Positions 36,572-46,576 of a stretch of 64,000 nucleotides of DNA are shown here, piece by piece. The notes under the pieces were generated by a model. It did not search any database. It saw only the letters and a program-made list of their open reading frames with translations, and had not been told where the DNA came from. A program made the translations under genes and the position numbers. Positions within the stretch are counted from its first letter, which is position 1. The number at the start of each line of letters is the position of its first letter. The stretch is from positions 107,745-171,744 of the forward strand of contig CACOYX010000001.1 in assembly GCA_902631535.1 (NCBI GenBank), given 5' to 3'. The stretch comes from an uncultured Pelagibacteraceae bacterium. Lineage in GTDB: Bacteria > Pseudomonadota > Alphaproteobacteria > Pelagibacterales > Pelagibacteraceae.

Positions 36572-37876
36572 TTATTTACCAAATTTAGTTTTCTTAATTA
36601 GAGACTCGTATTGAGAACTCATCAGTCTCGTTTGAACTTGTGTTACGGTATCCATTGCCACAACAACTACAATCAAGATTGACGTTCCGCCTAAGTAAAA
36701 AGGAATGGGATATTTAGCTATTAAAAATTCCGGCATTAAGCATACAAAAGTTAAATACATAGCACCAACAGTAGTTAGTCTCATCAATATAGTATCGATA
36801 TACTCTGCAGTTCTCTCTCCCGGTCTTATACCTGGTATATAACCTCCATATTTTCTTAAATTTTCTGCAGTTTCTTTAGGATTAAAAACAATAGAAGTAT
36901 AAAAGAATGAAAAGAAAATTATTCCTGATGCATAAAGTAACATATAAAGTGGTTGTCCTTGAGTGAACATTGATGAAATTTTCAAAAAAGCGTCTGAATC
37001 AGCGAATCCAAAATTAGAAATTGTTATGGGTAGTAGCAATAATGCTGAAGCAAAAATTGCAGGTATTACACCCGCAGTATTTATTTTTAATGGTAAGTGA
37101 GAAGACTCTCCACCATACATTTTATTACCCACTTGTCTTTTTGGATAATTAATTAAAATTTTTCTCATGGCTCTTTCGAAAAACACAATAAACAAAACAG
37201 TTAAAATTACTAATATGAATATACCAACTATCATCACAGCTGATAATGCTCCTGTTCTTCCCAGTTCAAAAGTTGAAGCCAAAGCTCTTGGTATTTCAGC
37301 TACTATACCAGAAAATATTATTAATGAAATTCCATTACCAACTCCTCTTAAGGTTATCTGTTCTCCTAACCACATTAAAAAAGTAGTTCCAGCAACTAGA
37401 GAAATTGTTGTAATAATTCTAAATGACATACCTGGTTCAATAACTAAATTTCCAGCATTTTCTAAACCAACAGAAACACCATATCCTTGAAGGCATGCGA
37501 TAAGCACAGTTCCATATCTAGTTATTTGTGTTATTTTTTTTCTACCAATCTCTCCTTGTTCTTTAAGGTTTTTAAAATAATCAGATACACCTGTAAGTAA
37601 TTGAACGATAATAGAAGATGAAATGTATGGCATTATACCAAGTGCAAAAATTGCCATTCGAGTAACTGCACCACCAGAAAACATATTAAACATTCCTAGT
37701 AGCCCTTTTTGACTCGACGCCATAATTTCTTTTAAAGCGGAAGGATCAATGCCAGCTAATGGTACATAAGTCCCCAAACGATAAATAATTAAAATTAAAA
37801 TTGTAAAAAGAATTCTATTTTTTAAGTCTTTTGCTTGACTAAAGGCGCCTGCAGAGTTGATTGTTTCACTAGACAT
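36572..37876 (-). CDS. secY: Protein translocase subunit SecY
   Basis: Ten-helix channel of the Sec translocon. Features are RLGTYVPLAGIDP, the plug region LLGMFNMFSGGAVTRMAIFALGIMPYISSSIIVQ, PKRQVGNKMYGG in the ribosome-binding loop, and RPGERTAEYI. The 434 residues are normal. Placed between rplO and adk. Its partner SecE is encoded about 23 kb upstream in the same cluster. Confidence 0.98.
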   Translation of the reverse strand: MSSETINSAGAFSQAKDLKNRILFTILILIIYRLGTYVPLAGIDPSALKEIMASSQKGLLGMFNMFSGGAVTRMAIFALGIMPYISSSIIVQLLTGVSDYFKNLKEQGEIGRKKITQITRYGTVLIACLQGYGVSVGLENAGNLVIEPGMSFRIITTISLVAGTTFLMWLGEQITLRGVGNGISLIIFSGIVAEIPRALASTFELGRTGALSAVMIVGIFILVILTVLFIVFFERAMRKILINYPKRQVGNKMYGGESSHLPLKINTAGVIPAIFASALLLLPITISNFGFADSDAFLKISSMFTQGQPLYMLLYASGIIFFSFFYTSIVFNPKETAENLRKYGGYIPGIRPGERTAEYIDTILMRLTTVGAMYLTFVCLMPEFLIAKYPIPFYLGGTSILIVVVVAMDTVTQVQTRLMSSQYESLIKKTKFGK

Positions 37877-37881
37877 AACTT

Positions 37882-38334
37882 TTATTTTTTAATTATGCTA
37901 ATTTTACCGCCAGCTTTTTCAATTTTAGTCAAAGCTTGTTTAGAGGCAAAATGTGCAGAAATTTCTATATTATTTTTAATTTCGCCTGAACCTAAAATTT
38001 TTAATTTCAGAAATTTTTTATTAATAAGATTTTTTTCTTTTAAGGTTTTTAAGTCTAAATTCTTTTTAATATCATTCGACGATTTATCCAATATTTTTTG
38101 GATTTTAGAAAGATTTAAAATCGCTGTATTGTTTTTCGCTAATGACTTAAATCCTCTTTTAGGCAATCTTCTATATAAAGGCATTTGACCGCCCTCGAAA
38201 CTTTTAATGGCAACGCCTGATCTAGATTTCTGCCCTTTGTGACCTCTTGCAGAAGTTTTGCCTTTACCTGATCCAATTCCTCTACCTACCCTAATTTTTT
38301 TTTTATTAATTTTTGTTAAACTATTTAATTGCAT
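37882..38334 (-). CDS. rplO: 50S ribosomal protein L15
   Basis: Assembly protein of the large subunit. GRGIGSGKGKTSARGHKGQKSRSG near the N-terminus and GGQMPLYRRLPKRGFK are diagnostic. The 150 residues are normal. It abuts rpsE directly (one-base overlap), leaving no room for rpmD (L30), which normally lies between them. Confidence 0.97.
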   Translation of the reverse strand: MQLNSLTKINKKKIRVGRGIGSGKGKTSARGHKGQKSRSGVAIKSFEGGQMPLYRRLPKRGFKSLAKNNTAILNLSKIQKILDKSSNDIKKNLDLKTLKEKNLINKKFLKLKILGSGEIKNNIEISAHFASKQALTKIEKAGGKISIIKK

Positions 38335-38852
38335 TATTTAGCCTCCCTTTTAAGAACTATATCTGATATTTTTTTTCCCCTTATAGCAGATAAGATTTTA
38401 GGAGAGTTTTGTGATTTTAATCCGTTTACGCATGCTTTCAAAACATTATGAGGATTAGCAGATCCTAGAGATTTTGCTACTACATCTTGAATACCTAAAA
38501 CTTCACAAACTGATCGTATGGCTCCACCTGCAATTATTCCTGTACCAGCCGGAGCAGCTCTTAAAAAAACTTTTCCTGAACCATTCTTACCTTTAACATC
38601 GTGATGAAGTGTTCGCCCTTCTTTTAATGGTATTTTAATTAGACTTCTTTTAGCTACTTCAGTAGCTTTTTTTATGGCATCTGGAACTTGTTTTGATTTA
38701 CCTTGACCTATACCAATCGAACCTTTTTGGTTACCAACAACAACTAATGCAGCAAAACCAAATCTACGACCACCTTTAACCACTTTAGTTATTCTATTAA
38801 TGGCGACAAGCTTTTCTTTTATATCACTCTCAATTTTTCTATTTTCAGACAT
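38334..38852 (-). CDS. rpsE: 30S ribosomal protein S5
   Basis: Decoding-fidelity protein. The S5 dsRBD-like domain [27 protein letters not shown] and the C-terminal [34 protein letters not shown] motif are clear. The 172 residues are normal. Stop overlaps the rplO start. Confidence 0.98.
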   Translation of the reverse strand: MSENRKIESDIKEKLVAINRITKVVKGGRRFGFAALVVVGNQKGSIGIGQGKSKQVPDAIKKATEVAKRSLIKIPLKEGRTLHHDVKGKNGSGKVFLRAAPAGTGIIAGGAIRSVCEVLGIQDVVAKSLGSANPHNVLKACVNGLKSQNSPKILSAIRGKKISDIVLKREAK

Positions 38853-38853
38853 A

Positions 38854-39207
38854 TTAAAATTTCAATCCATTTTTTCTTAATGTTTCAGCAAAAGTTTTAA
38901 CTCTTCCATGATATTTGTATTCACCTCTATCAAAATAAACTTCGCTAATATTTTTTTCTTTTGCTCTTTTCGCTAAAATCTCACCGATTATACTTGATTT
39001 TTCCATTTTTTTAATTTTTTTACCTTTGATTTCTTTTTCAACTGATGAAGCTGAGACCAAGGTTTTTTTCTGTTTGTCATCTATAATTTGTGCTGATAAA
39101 TTATTTAAGGATTTTGACACAGATATTCTATATCTATTAACATTTACAGCTCTTAATCTTTTTCTATTTCTTAATTTTCTTTTGATTTTAGTGTTTATTT
39201 TTCTCAT
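38854..39207 (-). CDS. rplR: 50S ribosomal protein L18
   Basis: Binds 5S rRNA with L5 and L25. [31 protein letters not shown] and the end [26 protein letters not shown] are the usual L18 blocks. Length 117 residues. Spaced one base from rpsE and overlapping rplF by one base. Confidence 0.97.
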   Translation of the reverse strand: MRKINTKIKRKLRNRKRLRAVNVNRYRISVSKSLNNLSAQIIDDKQKKTLVSASSVEKEIKGKKIKKMEKSSIIGEILAKRAKEKNISEVYFDRGEYKYHGRVKTFAETLRKNGLKF

Positions 39208-39749
39208 TATTTCTTTTTACCTTCTTTTCTTAAAACGAATTGACCTCTCTCTTTAATACCTTTAGCTTTATAAGGTTCCACTGGTTTTAAATTTTTAATA
39301 TCAGCAGCTATTTTAGACACAAGTTCTTTATCAACACCGTTAATTTTAATAACAGTCTGTTTTTCAACTGTTATTTTGATATCTTTGGGTATTTTAAAGT
39401 TTACATCGTGGCTGAAACCAATTTGTAAGTTTAATACTTCTCCCTTTAAATTAGCTCTAAATCCTACCCCACTAAGTTCCAAAATCTTTTCATGTCCAAT
39501 TGATACTCCAGTAATTGCATTATTTATTAAGCTTCTATACGTGCCCCACATTATTGAAGTTTTTTTATCTACTTTTTTTTCCAAAGGTTCAATCTTAAAT
39601 TCACTTTCATTTAATTTTGAAGAAAAAATCTTATCATTTATAGTCAATTTTTTTGTCCCTTTTGGACCTGATATAGTTAAATCAGCACCTTCAATTTTGA
39701 TTGAAGAGTCTTTAGGTATTATAATATTTTTTTTTCCAATTTTTGACAT
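39207..39749 (-). CDS. rplF: 50S ribosomal protein L6
   Basis: Two-domain large-subunit protein near the sarcin-ricin loop. Start MSKIGKKNIIIPKDSSIKI, mid LELSGVGFRANLKGEVLNLQIGFSHDV, and the end EPYKAKGIKERGQFVLRKEGKKK are diagnostic. Length 180 residues, as usual. Confidence 0.98.
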   Translation of the reverse strand: MSKIGKKNIIIPKDSSIKIEGADLTISGPKGTKKLTINDKIFSSKLNESEFKIEPLEKKVDKKTSIMWGTYRSLINNAITGVSIGHEKILELSGVGFRANLKGEVLNLQIGFSHDVNFKIPKDIKITVEKQTVIKINGVDKELVSKIAADIKNLKPVEPYKAKGIKERGQFVLRKEGKKK

Positions 39750-40147
39750 TAAAATACTCTACAAATTATTTCACCACCAACATTATTTTTTCTTGCCTCA
39801 ACGTCACTCATCACACCTTTTGGTGTTGATAAAATAGCTAAACCTAATCCATTCATTACTTTAGGTATACTTGTTGCTCTTGAATAAACTCTTCTTCCCG
39901 GTTTAGAAATTCTTTTAATTTCTTTGATTACAGGATAACCCTCATAGTATTTTAGAGATATTTTTAAACTAGTTTTATTGTTCTCTGTTTTTTCAATAAA
40001 ATAGTCTTTGATATACCCTTCAGTTTTAAGAATTTCTAAAATATTTTTTCTAAAATTTGATGATGGGATTTCAACTGAATTGAGTGATCTCATTTGACCA
40101 TTTCTAATTCTTGAAAACATATCACCAATTGGATCTGTAAATGTCAT
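39749..40147 (-). CDS. rpsH: 30S ribosomal protein S8
   Basis: Binds helix 21 of 16S rRNA; in E. coli it also represses spc-operon translation. DPIGDMFSRIRNGQM at the start and GLGLAILSTPKGVMSDVEARKNNVGGEIICRVF at the end are typical. Length 132 residues. One-base overlap with rplF. Confidence 0.98.
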   Translation of the reverse strand: MTFTDPIGDMFSRIRNGQMRSLNSVEIPSSNFRKNILEILKTEGYIKDYFIEKTENNKTSLKISLKYYEGYPVIKEIKRISKPGRRVYSRATSIPKVMNGLGLAILSTPKGVMSDVEARKNNVGGEIICRVF

Positions 40148-40154
40148 TTTCCTC

Positions 40155-40460
40155 CTACCAGCTCGATTTAGTAATTCCAGGAATTTTGCCAGAAGATGCC
40201 ATGTCTCTGAGTGCTATCCTAGATATTTTTAATTTTCTATATACACCATGAGGTCTACCCGATACCTCACATCTATTTCGAATTCTTATTTTTGCTGAAT
40301 TTTTTGGAAGTTTATTCAGCTTTAATTGAGCTTCAAATCTCTCAGATAATTCTAATTTTCTATTATTTATAATTTTTTTTAATGCAGCTCTTTTTTTTGC
40401 ATATTTTTTAACTAATTTAATTCTCTTAAGATTTTTTTGTATTGCACTAGTTTTAGCCAT
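40155..40460 (-). CDS. rpsN: 30S ribosomal protein S14
   Basis: Head protein. This is the long, zinc-free form of 101 residues: C-terminal [43 protein letters not shown]. It lacks the CxxC pairs of the short zinc form. Located between rplE and rpsH as expected. Confidence 0.98.
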   Translation of the reverse strand: MAKTSAIQKNLKRIKLVKKYAKKRAALKKIINNRKLELSERFEAQLKLNKLPKNSAKIRIRNRCEVSGRPHGVYRKLKISRIALRDMASSGKIPGITKSSW

Positions 40461-40468
40461 AATTGCCC

Positions 40469-41017
40469 TTAGTTCTTTTTTTCGTTTAATGGAAAATTGA
40501 ACTCTTTTAATAGTTCTAAAGTTCCTTGTTTATTTTTACTTGAAGTAACTATAGTTATATCAAGACCTCTGATTTTATCTACTTTGTCAAAATTTACCTC
40601 TGGAAAAATGATATGTTCTTTTATTCCAAAAGAATAGTTATTTGAATTATCAATTCCTTTTGAAGATAATCCTCTAAAATCTTTTATCCTTGGTAAAGCT
40701 ATATTTACTAATCGATCAATAAATTCATACATTTTATGCGATCTAAGTGTTACTTTTACTCCAGCATTAGATCCTTTTCTTGTCTTAAAGTTTGAAATTG
40801 ATTTTTTAAATTTCGTAATTACAGGTTTTTGACCTGATATTAAAGCTACATCATCTACGCAAGCTTTAAGTTTTTTTCCATCAGAAGCATCTTCACCTAA
40901 ACCCATATTTAAAATAATCTTAATAATTTTCGGCACGTCATGCTTATTTTTTAAGGATAGTTTACTAATCAAATTTCCAACTATTTCTTTTTCATATATA
41001 TTTTTTAATCTAGGCAT
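40469..41017 (-). CDS. rplE: 50S ribosomal protein L5
   Basis: 5S rRNA-binding protein of the central protuberance. [56 protein letters not shown] and [24 protein letters not shown] are the family blocks. Length 182 residues. Overlaps rplX by one base. Confidence 0.98.
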   Translation of the reverse strand: MPRLKNIYEKEIVGNLISKLSLKNKHDVPKIIKIILNMGLGEDASDGKKLKACVDDVALISGQKPVITKFKKSISNFKTRKGSNAGVKVTLRSHKMYEFIDRLVNIALPRIKDFRGLSSKGIDNSNNYSFGIKEHIIFPEVNFDKVDKIRGLDITIVTSSKNKQGTLELLKEFNFPLNEKKN

Positions 41018-41268
41018 TATTTTTTACTAACCACTTTCTTTTCTTTTTTTTGAATATCTATATTTTTAACGTTTGACTGATGGATAAAGCTCTCTTTTGA
41101 AATTATTCCACCCTTGTTTTCTTTTGTAGGTTTTGTATGCCGCTTTATCATATTAATTGATTTAATTTTTATTTTTTTCAATTTTCTATTAATCTCTAAA
41201 ATTTCTCCAGTTTTACCTCTGTCTTTACCAGTAATTACTTTCACTTGTGCTCCTTTTTTTAATATCAT
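41017..41268 (-). CDS. rplX: 50S ribosomal protein L24
   Basis: Assembly initiator with a KOW domain: KKGAQVKVITGKDRGKTGEILEI. It is followed by INMIKRHTKPTKENKGGIISKESFIHQSNV. The 83 residues are rather short compared with about 104 in E. coli, because the C-terminal strand region is trimmed to a Lys-rich end. Confidence 0.96.
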   Translation of the reverse strand: MILKKGAQVKVITGKDRGKTGEILEINRKLKKIKIKSINMIKRHTKPTKENKGGIISKESFIHQSNVKNIDIQKKEKKVVSKK

Positions 41269-41269
41269 T

Positions 41270-41638
41270 TTAAAGTACCTCCGGTGCTAGAGAAATAATT
41301 TTAGTGTGGCCTCTTGATCTTAATTCTCTTGTAACAGGTCCAAATATTCTAGTGCCAATTGGTTCACCTTTATCATCTGTTAAAACAACTGCATTTTTAT
41401 CAAATTGAACTTTAGAACCGTCATTTCGGTATATTTCTTTTCTAGTTCTCACAACTACTGCTTTGTGTACTGCACCTTTCTTGACTTTTCCTTTTGGTAT
41501 TGCATCTTTAACACTAATCACAATAATATCTCCAACTGAAGCATATCTTCTTTTAGAACCTCCAAGAACCTTTATACACTCAACTCTTTTTGCTCCTGTG
41601 TTATCTGCTACTGAAAGTTCTGTTTGAATTTGGATCAT
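41270..41638 (-). CDS. rplN: 50S ribosomal protein L14
   Basis: Intersubunit bridge protein. [27 protein letters not shown] start and [32 protein letters not shown] end are diagnostic. Length 122 residues, matching E. coli's 123. Overlaps rpsQ by four bases. Confidence 0.98.
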   Translation of the reverse strand: MIQIQTELSVADNTGAKRVECIKVLGGSKRRYASVGDIIVISVKDAIPKGKVKKGAVHKAVVVRTRKEIYRNDGSKVQFDKNAVVLTDDKGEPIGTRIFGPVTRELRSRGHTKIISLAPEVL

Positions 41639-41865
41639 TTTTCAATTACCTGCCAAGTTTTTTTTTTGGAAAACGGCTTACATTCAATTATTGATACTGT
41701 TTCGCCTTCTTTAAATTTATTTTTTTCATCATGTGCATGATATTTTTTTGATCTTTTTATAACCTTTTCATAAAAAGGATGTTTAAATTTTCTGGTAACC
41801 TCAACTACAATTGTTTTGTTATTTTTAGCACTAGTAACTATTCCTTTTAATACTTTTTTTGTCAT
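41635..41865 (-). CDS. rpsQ: 30S ribosomal protein S17
   Basis: Early-assembly 16S-binding OB-fold protein: [42 protein letters not shown] then [20 protein letters not shown]. Length 76 residues. Four-base overlaps with rpmC and rplN. Confidence 0.97.
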   Translation of the reverse strand: MTKKVLKGIVTSAKNNKTIVVEVTRKFKHPFYEKVIKRSKKYHAHDEKNKFKEGETVSIIECKPFSKKKTWQVIEK

Positions 41866-42050
41866 TTTGAATTCTTTATAGTTGTATATAATCTAGCTAT
41901 ATTTTTCTTTATTTCATTGTATTGAGCTGGATTATTAATTTGATTATTAATCTTTTTAAATCTTATATTAAATAAATCTTTCTTGAGAGTTAAAATTTTT
42001 TTCTCAGCTTGATCTTTAGTCATTTTTTTATCTTCTTTTTTTTTAGCCAT
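41862..42050 (-). CDS. rpmC: 50S ribosomal protein L29
   Basis: Small two-helix protein near the tunnel exit: [39 protein letters not shown]. The N-terminal dozen residues are extra Lys-rich sequence. Length 62 residues. Placed between rplP and rpsQ with overlaps on both sides. Confidence 0.96.
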   Translation of the reverse strand: MAKKKEDKKMTKDQAEKKILTLKKDLFNIRFKKINNQINNPAQYNEIKKNIARLYTTIKNSK

Positions 42051-42454
42051 TATCTTTTTACAAATTTTGTTTTAATTGGTAATTTTGCTGATGCTTTATA
42101 TAAAGCTTCTCTCGCTATTTCCTCGCTAACTCCATCTATCTCAAATATTATTCTTCCAGGTTTTACTCTACAAGCATAATATTCTGGAGAACCTTTTCCT
42201 TTTCCCATTCTTACCTCTGTTGGTTTTTTTGAAACAGGTATATTTGGAAAAATTCTTGTCCATACCTTACCAGTCCTTTTCATGTATCTTGTTAATGCTA
42301 CTCTTGCAGCCTCGATTTGCTTTCCAATTATTCTATCTGGTTGAATAGCTTTTAAACCAAATTGACCATAATTTAATTTTACAGCTCTAGTGGCATTTCC
42401 ATGAATTCTCCCTTTAAATGCTTTCCTGTATTTAGTTCTGACTGGCTGTAGCAT
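42050..42454 (-). CDS. rplP: 50S ribosomal protein L16
   Basis: Contacts A-site tRNA and 5S r[22 protein letters not shown] start, [46 protein letters not shown] core. The arginine that YcfD-type hydroxylases modify lies in this region in other bacteria. Length 134 residues. Starts 23 bases inside rpsC. Confidence 0.98.
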   Translation of the reverse strand: MLQPVRTKYRKAFKGRIHGNATRAVKLNYGQFGLKAIQPDRIIGKQIEAARVALTRYMKRTGKVWTRIFPNIPVSKKPTEVRMGKGKGSPEYYACRVKPGRIIFEIDGVSEEIAREALYKASAKLPIKTKFVKR

Positions 42455-43118
42455 TCTTTACCCTTTCCTTTTTTTCTTTTTCAACATCTTTTGCCATTAA
42501 TTCACCCTTATAAATCCAAACTTTTACACCAATAATACCATAAGTAGTAAGAGCTTCTGCAAATCCATAATCAATATCAGCTCGTAGTGTATGCGATGGT
42601 ATACTTCCTTCTCTAAGCCACTCAGTTCTTGCTATTTCATTTCCTGCTAATCTACCGCTCAACATTACTTTAATTCCTTTAGCATTTAATCTCATTGCAG
42701 ATTGCATTGCTCTTTTCATAGCACGTCTATATGCAACTCTTTTTACTAGTTGTTGCGCTATATTTTCTGCGACTAAATTTGAATTTAATTCTGGTTTTTT
42801 TATCTCTTTAATATTAACGTTCACATCACTGTCTGTGATTTTCATTATATTCTTTTTAATTTTTTCTATGTCTGCACCTTTTTTTCCTATTACGAAACCT
42901 GGTCTAGAAGTATGAATTGAGACTGTACATTTTTTAGATGATCTTTCGATTATAATCTCTGACACTCCTGAATTTACTATGTTTTTCTTAATATAATTTC
43001 TTATCTTAAAATCCTCAATAAGGTATCTGCCAAAATCTTTCTTTTTAGCAAACCAAGTTGAGTCCCATCCTCTGTTAATACCCAGCCTTAAACCTATAGG
43101 ATTTATTTTTTGTCCCAT
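42432..43118 (-). CDS. rpsC: 30S ribosomal protein S3
   Basis: mRNA-entry protein. [24 protein letters not shown] start, KH domain with [18 protein letters not shown], and [38 protein letters not shown]. Length 228 residues. Its last seven codons overlap the start of rplP. Confidence 0.98.
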   Translation of the reverse strand: MGQKINPIGLRLGINRGWDSTWFAKKKDFGRYLIEDFKIRNYIKKNIVNSGVSEIIIERSSKKCTVSIHTSRPGFVIGKKGADIEKIKKNIMKITDSDVNVNIKEIKKPELNSNLVAENIAQQLVKRVAYRRAMKRAMQSAMRLNAKGIKVMLSGRLAGNEIARTEWLREGSIPSHTLRADIDYGFAEALTTYGIIGVKVWIYKGELMAKDVEKEKKERVKNATASQN

Positions 43119-43486
43119 TATTTATCTACCCTCTTTTGTTTTTTTTCTTCTAAAATAATTGTAATTCTACTAAATGGTTTTTTAATTGGACTAGCTCTAC
43201 CTTTGGCTCTGGGTCTAAATCTTTTCATTACAAGAGATTTTCCAACATATGCTTCTTTTACAAATAAATTATCTATATCAAATTGATGATTATTTTCTGC
43301 ATTTGATATGGCAGATTTCACAGTTTTACTTACGTCTTTTGAAATTCTTTTTCTTGAAAATTCTAAATCTCTCAATGCAACATCTGCTTTTTTTCCTTTA
43401 ATAAAATTACATACTAAAGCTAATTTTCTAGGACTAGTTCTAACATTTTTATTTACTGCTTTGACTAAAGAATTATTTTTTTCCAT
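43118..43486 (-). CDS. rplV: 50S ribosomal protein L22
   Basis: Lines the exit tunnel. [34 protein letters not shown] start and [27 protein letters not shown] end, including the extended hairpin. Length 122 residues, slightly longer than the E. coli protein. Confidence 0.98.
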   Translation of the reverse strand: MEKNNSLVKAVNKNVRTSPRKLALVCNFIKGKKADVALRDLEFSRKRISKDVSKTVKSAISNAENNHQFDIDNLFVKEAYVGKSLVMKRFRPRAKGRASPIKKPFSRITIILEEKKQKRVDK

Positions 43487-43806
43487 TACTTTTTATCCCC
43501 TGCTGGTTTTGTTGCTGTAGCTGGAGCTGCTGCTGCTGCTTTTTTATCTGCTGGCGTGTGACCTTTGAAAGTTCGAGTAGGAGCAAACTCACCTAACTTA
43601 TGGCCTACCATCTCTTCAGAAATAGTTATTGGTATAAATGATTTTCCATTATGAATCATGAAACTGTGGCCTACAAAATCTGGAATAATAGTTGAGTTTC
43701 TAGACCAAGTTTTAATTGGTTTTTTATTTGGTGCATCTTTAAGTTTATCTATTTTTTTCAATAAACTTGGATGAACAAATGGGCCTTTCCAAACTGATCT
43801 AGTCAT
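43486..43806 (-). CDS. rpsS: 30S ribosomal protein S19 with Ala-rich tail
   Basis: Head protein binding S13. Core [46 protein letters not shown] and [18 protein letters not shown] is standard. After the usual end near residue 90, about sixteen more residues of Ala/Pro/Thr ([17 protein letters not shown]) are added. The tail is compositionally unlike the surrounding Lys/Asn/Ile-rich proteins. Confidence 0.97.
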   Translation of the reverse strand: MTRSVWKGPFVHPSLLKKIDKLKDAPNKKPIKTWSRNSTIIPDFVGHSFMIHNGKSFIPITISEEMVGHKLGEFAPTRTFKGHTPADKKAAAAAPATATKPAGDKK

Positions 43807-44639
43807 TATTTTTTCCTTTTCTTTCTTCTAGTGATAATTAATTTATCACTTCTTTTTGGTCGTCTTGTTTTCAAACCTTTAGCAGATTGTCCCCAAGGAG
43901 AGACGGGACTTCTTCCACCTGAAGTCTTACCTTCACCTCCACCATGTGGGTGATCGACCGGGTTCATCGCTACACCTCTAGTTTGAGGTCTTTTCCCTCT
44001 CCATCTATTTCTACCTGCTTTACCTATTTTAATATTTTTTTGATCTGGATTAGATACTGTTCCAATTGTAGCTATACAAGAACTGCTTACTTTTCTAGTT
44101 TCACCTGACGAAAGTTTTAAAATTGCATAATCTCCATCATAACCTGACAATGTTACTGATGATCCTGCTGAACGAGCTAATTTTGCGCCATTACCAGGTA
44201 TTAGTTCGACATTGTGTATAGAAGTACCTGGTGGTATATCTTTTAACTCTAAAGAATTTCCAATTTTAATTTCCACATTTTTACCGGACTCAATTACATC
44301 CCCTTGTTTTAAACCTTGTGGACTAATAATATAGGCCTTTTCTTTATCTTTGTAAGATATTAAAGCTATATGAGCTGTTCTATTTGGATCATATTCTATT
44401 CTTTCTACAGTTGCAGGAACATTTTTCTTTTTTCTGTAAAAATCAATAACTCTATATTTATGTTTTGAACCACCTCCTATATGTCTAGAGGTAATTCGAC
44501 CGTTATTATTTCTTCCGCCTGTAAAGTTTTGTCCTTTTGTTAATGGTTTATAGGGAGCTCCTTTCCATAGATTACTTTTATCCAGAACCACTGTCCCTCG
44601 GGTAGATTTTGTATAAGGTTTAAAAGTTTTTAGAGCCAT
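43806..44639 (-). CDS. rplB: 50S ribosomal protein L2
   Basis: Peptidyl-transferase-associated protein. [27 protein letters not shown], the [17 protein letters not shown] segment, and [30 protein letters not shown] containing the conserved His near the catalytic centre. Length 277 residues. Confidence 0.98.
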   Translation of the reverse strand: MALKTFKPYTKSTRGTVVLDKSNLWKGAPYKPLTKGQNFTGGRNNNGRITSRHIGGGSKHKYRVIDFYRKKKNVPATVERIEYDPNRTAHIALISYKDKEKAYIISPQGLKQGDVIESGKNVEIKIGNSLELKDIPPGTSIHNVELIPGNGAKLARSAGSSVTLSGYDGDYAILKLSSGETRKVSSSCIATIGTVSNPDQKNIKIGKAGRNRWRGKRPQTRGVAMNPVDHPHGGGEGKTSGGRSPVSPWGQSAKGLKTRRPKRSDKLIITRRKKRKK

Positions 44640-44641
44640 AT

Positions 44642-44935
44642 CTAGATTCCTGTAGTCAGATCAATACTCTGACCTTTTTTTAGAGTAATTATTGCTTTTT
44701 TATATCCACCTTTAATAGATTTTTTTCCTTGCTTCATTTTTAATTTTGATTTTTGATTAATAATATTTATTTTAATTACATTAACTTTAAAAAGTTTTTC
44801 AATATTCTTTTTTATCGTTTTTTTATTAGCTTTGTCGTGTACTTTAAAAACAGTTTTATTCTGTTCTGATAAGATCGTAGCCTTTTCAGTTATTATTGGA
44901 TGTCTAATTGAGTCAATATAATTAATTTTTTTCAT
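44642..44935 (-). CDS. rplW: 50S ribosomal protein L23
   Basis: Tunnel-exit protein that docks trigger factor and [54 protein letters not shown] is the family core. Length 97 residues. Overlaps rplD by 14 bases. Confidence 0.97.
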   Translation of the reverse strand: MKKINYIDSIRHPIITEKATILSEQNKTVFKVHDKANKKTIKKNIEKLFKVNVIKINIINQKSKLKMKQGKKSIKGGYKKAIITLKKGQSIDLTTGI

Positions 44936-45557
44936 TAAGAACTCTTTCTTGAATTTTCTTTACTGAACTAGATGTCATTATTACATTTTTATATTTAAAT
45001 AAATCATAAATGTTAGTACCTTCTTCTTTTATTAATTTAACATTTTTAATATTACGAGCAGACTTATTAATATTCTTCATAGAGTCTGTATCAGAAATTA
45101 TTAAAACATTGGCTAATTTATTTTTAATAAGAAATTTGTTAAATTCTTTTGTCTTTTTTATCTCTTTTTTTACATCAGCTAATATATGTAAATTTTTATC
45201 AGAATTTTTTTTTGATAAAGTCTGGGCAAGAGCCAGTTTTCGTACTTTTTTATTAATCTTCTTTATCTTATAGGCAGCACCTTTAGGTCCGTGGGCTATT
45301 CCTCCTCCAACAAATAACGGAGCTTTTTTACTAGCATGTCTTGCTCCTCCTCCACCCTTTTGAGGCACTATTTTTTTTGTTGACCCTTTTATTTCATTTC
45401 TTTGTTTTGTCTTTGCTAATCTTGGTTTTGCATGATTTAGTTGCCAATCTATGACAAATTTAATCAGTTTGTGATTAACTTTTAATTTAACTAACTTATC
45501 AGAAATCTCTATCGACTCTGCTTTACCACCATCAATACTTAAAAGAGGAAATTTCAT
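44922..45557 (-). CDS. rplD: 50S ribosomal protein L4
   Basis: Tunnel-constriction protein; in E. coli it also represses the S10 operon. The loop RNEIKGSTKKIVPQKGGGGARHASKKAPLFVGGGIAHGP is canonical. Length 211 residues. The C-terminal half is strongly Lys/Asn-rich. Confidence 0.97.
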   Translation of the reverse strand: MKFPLLSIDGGKAESIEISDKLVKLKVNHKLIKFVIDWQLNHAKPRLAKTKQRNEIKGSTKKIVPQKGGGGARHASKKAPLFVGGGIAHGPKGAAYKIKKINKKVRKLALAQTLSKKNSDKNLHILADVKKEIKKTKEFNKFLIKNKLANVLIISDTDSMKNINKSARNIKNVKLIKEEGTNIYDLFKYKNVIMTSSSVKKIQERVLNEKN

Positions 45558-46262
45558 TTATTTTTTTCCTTTCTTAGCTGTAGCGGCTTTAATTTTAGCG
45601 TCATATTTTTCTTTAATTGTTTTTTTTCTAACATTTTTAACTGACTCTCTTAAAAGCACAGTCGAATTCTTTGAACCGGGTATTGAGCCTTTTAAGTATA
45701 ATAGATTGTTTTCTAAATCTGATTTTACTACCTCTAAATTTAACATTGTCCTTAGTTTGTCTCCCATATGACCAGCCATCTTTTTACCTTTAAATACTTT
45801 TCCTGGATCTTGACGTTGACCAGTTGAGCCATGAGACCTGTGAGATACCGAAACACCATGAGAAGCTCTTAAACCACCGAAGTTCCATCTTTTCATTACT
45901 CCTGCGAAACCTTTACCAATAGTTTTGGACCTTACATCTAAAAATTTTTTATCTTTGAATATTTCTAATCCTAATTCATTCCCTTCCTTAAACTGATCTT
46001 GGTTCTCAACTCTAAATTCTTTTAAAATTTTCTTAGGCTCTGTATTTTTTTTAGCAAAATAACCTTTCATTTGTTTTGTAAGTTTTGAATTTTTTAGTTT
46101 AAAGAAACCAACTTTTATAGCTGTGTAACCCCTTTTTTCTTTAGTTACTACATCAAGAACTCTTCCTTTCTCAACTTTTATAACAGTTACAGGAACGGAC
46201 TGCCCACTCTCCATGAACTCTCTAGTCATTCCTATTTTAGTTCCTATTAATCCAATGCTCAT
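45558..46262 (-). CDS. rplC: 50S ribosomal protein L3
   Basis: Early-assembly protein. LIGTKIGMTREFMESGQSVPVTVIKVEKG start and ASHGVSVSHRSHGSTGQRQDPGKVFKGKKMAGHMGD with the methylatable Gln region. Length 234 residues, longer than E. coli's 209 through a Lys/Ala-rich end. Confidence 0.98.
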   Translation of the reverse strand: MSIGLIGTKIGMTREFMESGQSVPVTVIKVEKGRVLDVVTKEKRGYTAIKVGFFKLKNSKLTKQMKGYFAKKNTEPKKILKEFRVENQDQFKEGNELGLEIFKDKKFLDVRSKTIGKGFAGVMKRWNFGGLRASHGVSVSHRSHGSTGQRQDPGKVFKGKKMAGHMGDKLRTMLNLEVVKSDLENNLLYLKGSIPGSKNSTVLLRESVKNVRKKTIKEKYDAKIKAATAKKGKK

Positions 46263-46265
46263 AAA

Positions 46266-46574
46266 CTATATCTTTATCTCAATATCTACTCCTGAAGCTA
46301 AATCTAATTTCATTAAAGCTTCTACCGTTTGAGGAGTAGGTTCTATAATATCTATTAATCTTTTGTGTGTTCTTGACTCAAATTGTTCTCTACTTTTTTT
46401 ATCAATGTGTGGAGATCTTAAAACGGTGTATCTCTCAATTCTTGTTGGAAGTGGAATTGGACCTTTGACTTGAGCTCCTGTTCTTTTAGCTGTATTAACT
46501 ATTTCCTCAGTTGATAAATCAAGGATCTTATTATCATAAGCTTTTAAATGAATTCTAATATTTTGATTTTCCAT
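46266..46574 (-). CDS. rpsJ: 30S ribosomal protein S10
   Basis: Small-subunit head protein and NusB partner in antitermination. [65 protein letters not shown] are diagnostic. Length 102 residues. It directly follows fusA by two bases: no tuf gene and no S10 leader lie between them. Confidence 0.98.
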   Translation of the reverse strand: MENQNIRIHLKAYDNKILDLSTEEIVNTAKRTGAQVKGPIPLPTRIERYTVLRSPHIDKKSREQFESRTHKRLIDIIEPTPQTVEALMKLDLASGVDIEIKI

Positions 46575-46576
46575 AT

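Noticed and set aside
39376..39837. 153-codon plus-strand frame opposite rplF/rpsH
   Set aside because: Shadow of ribosomal protein genes.
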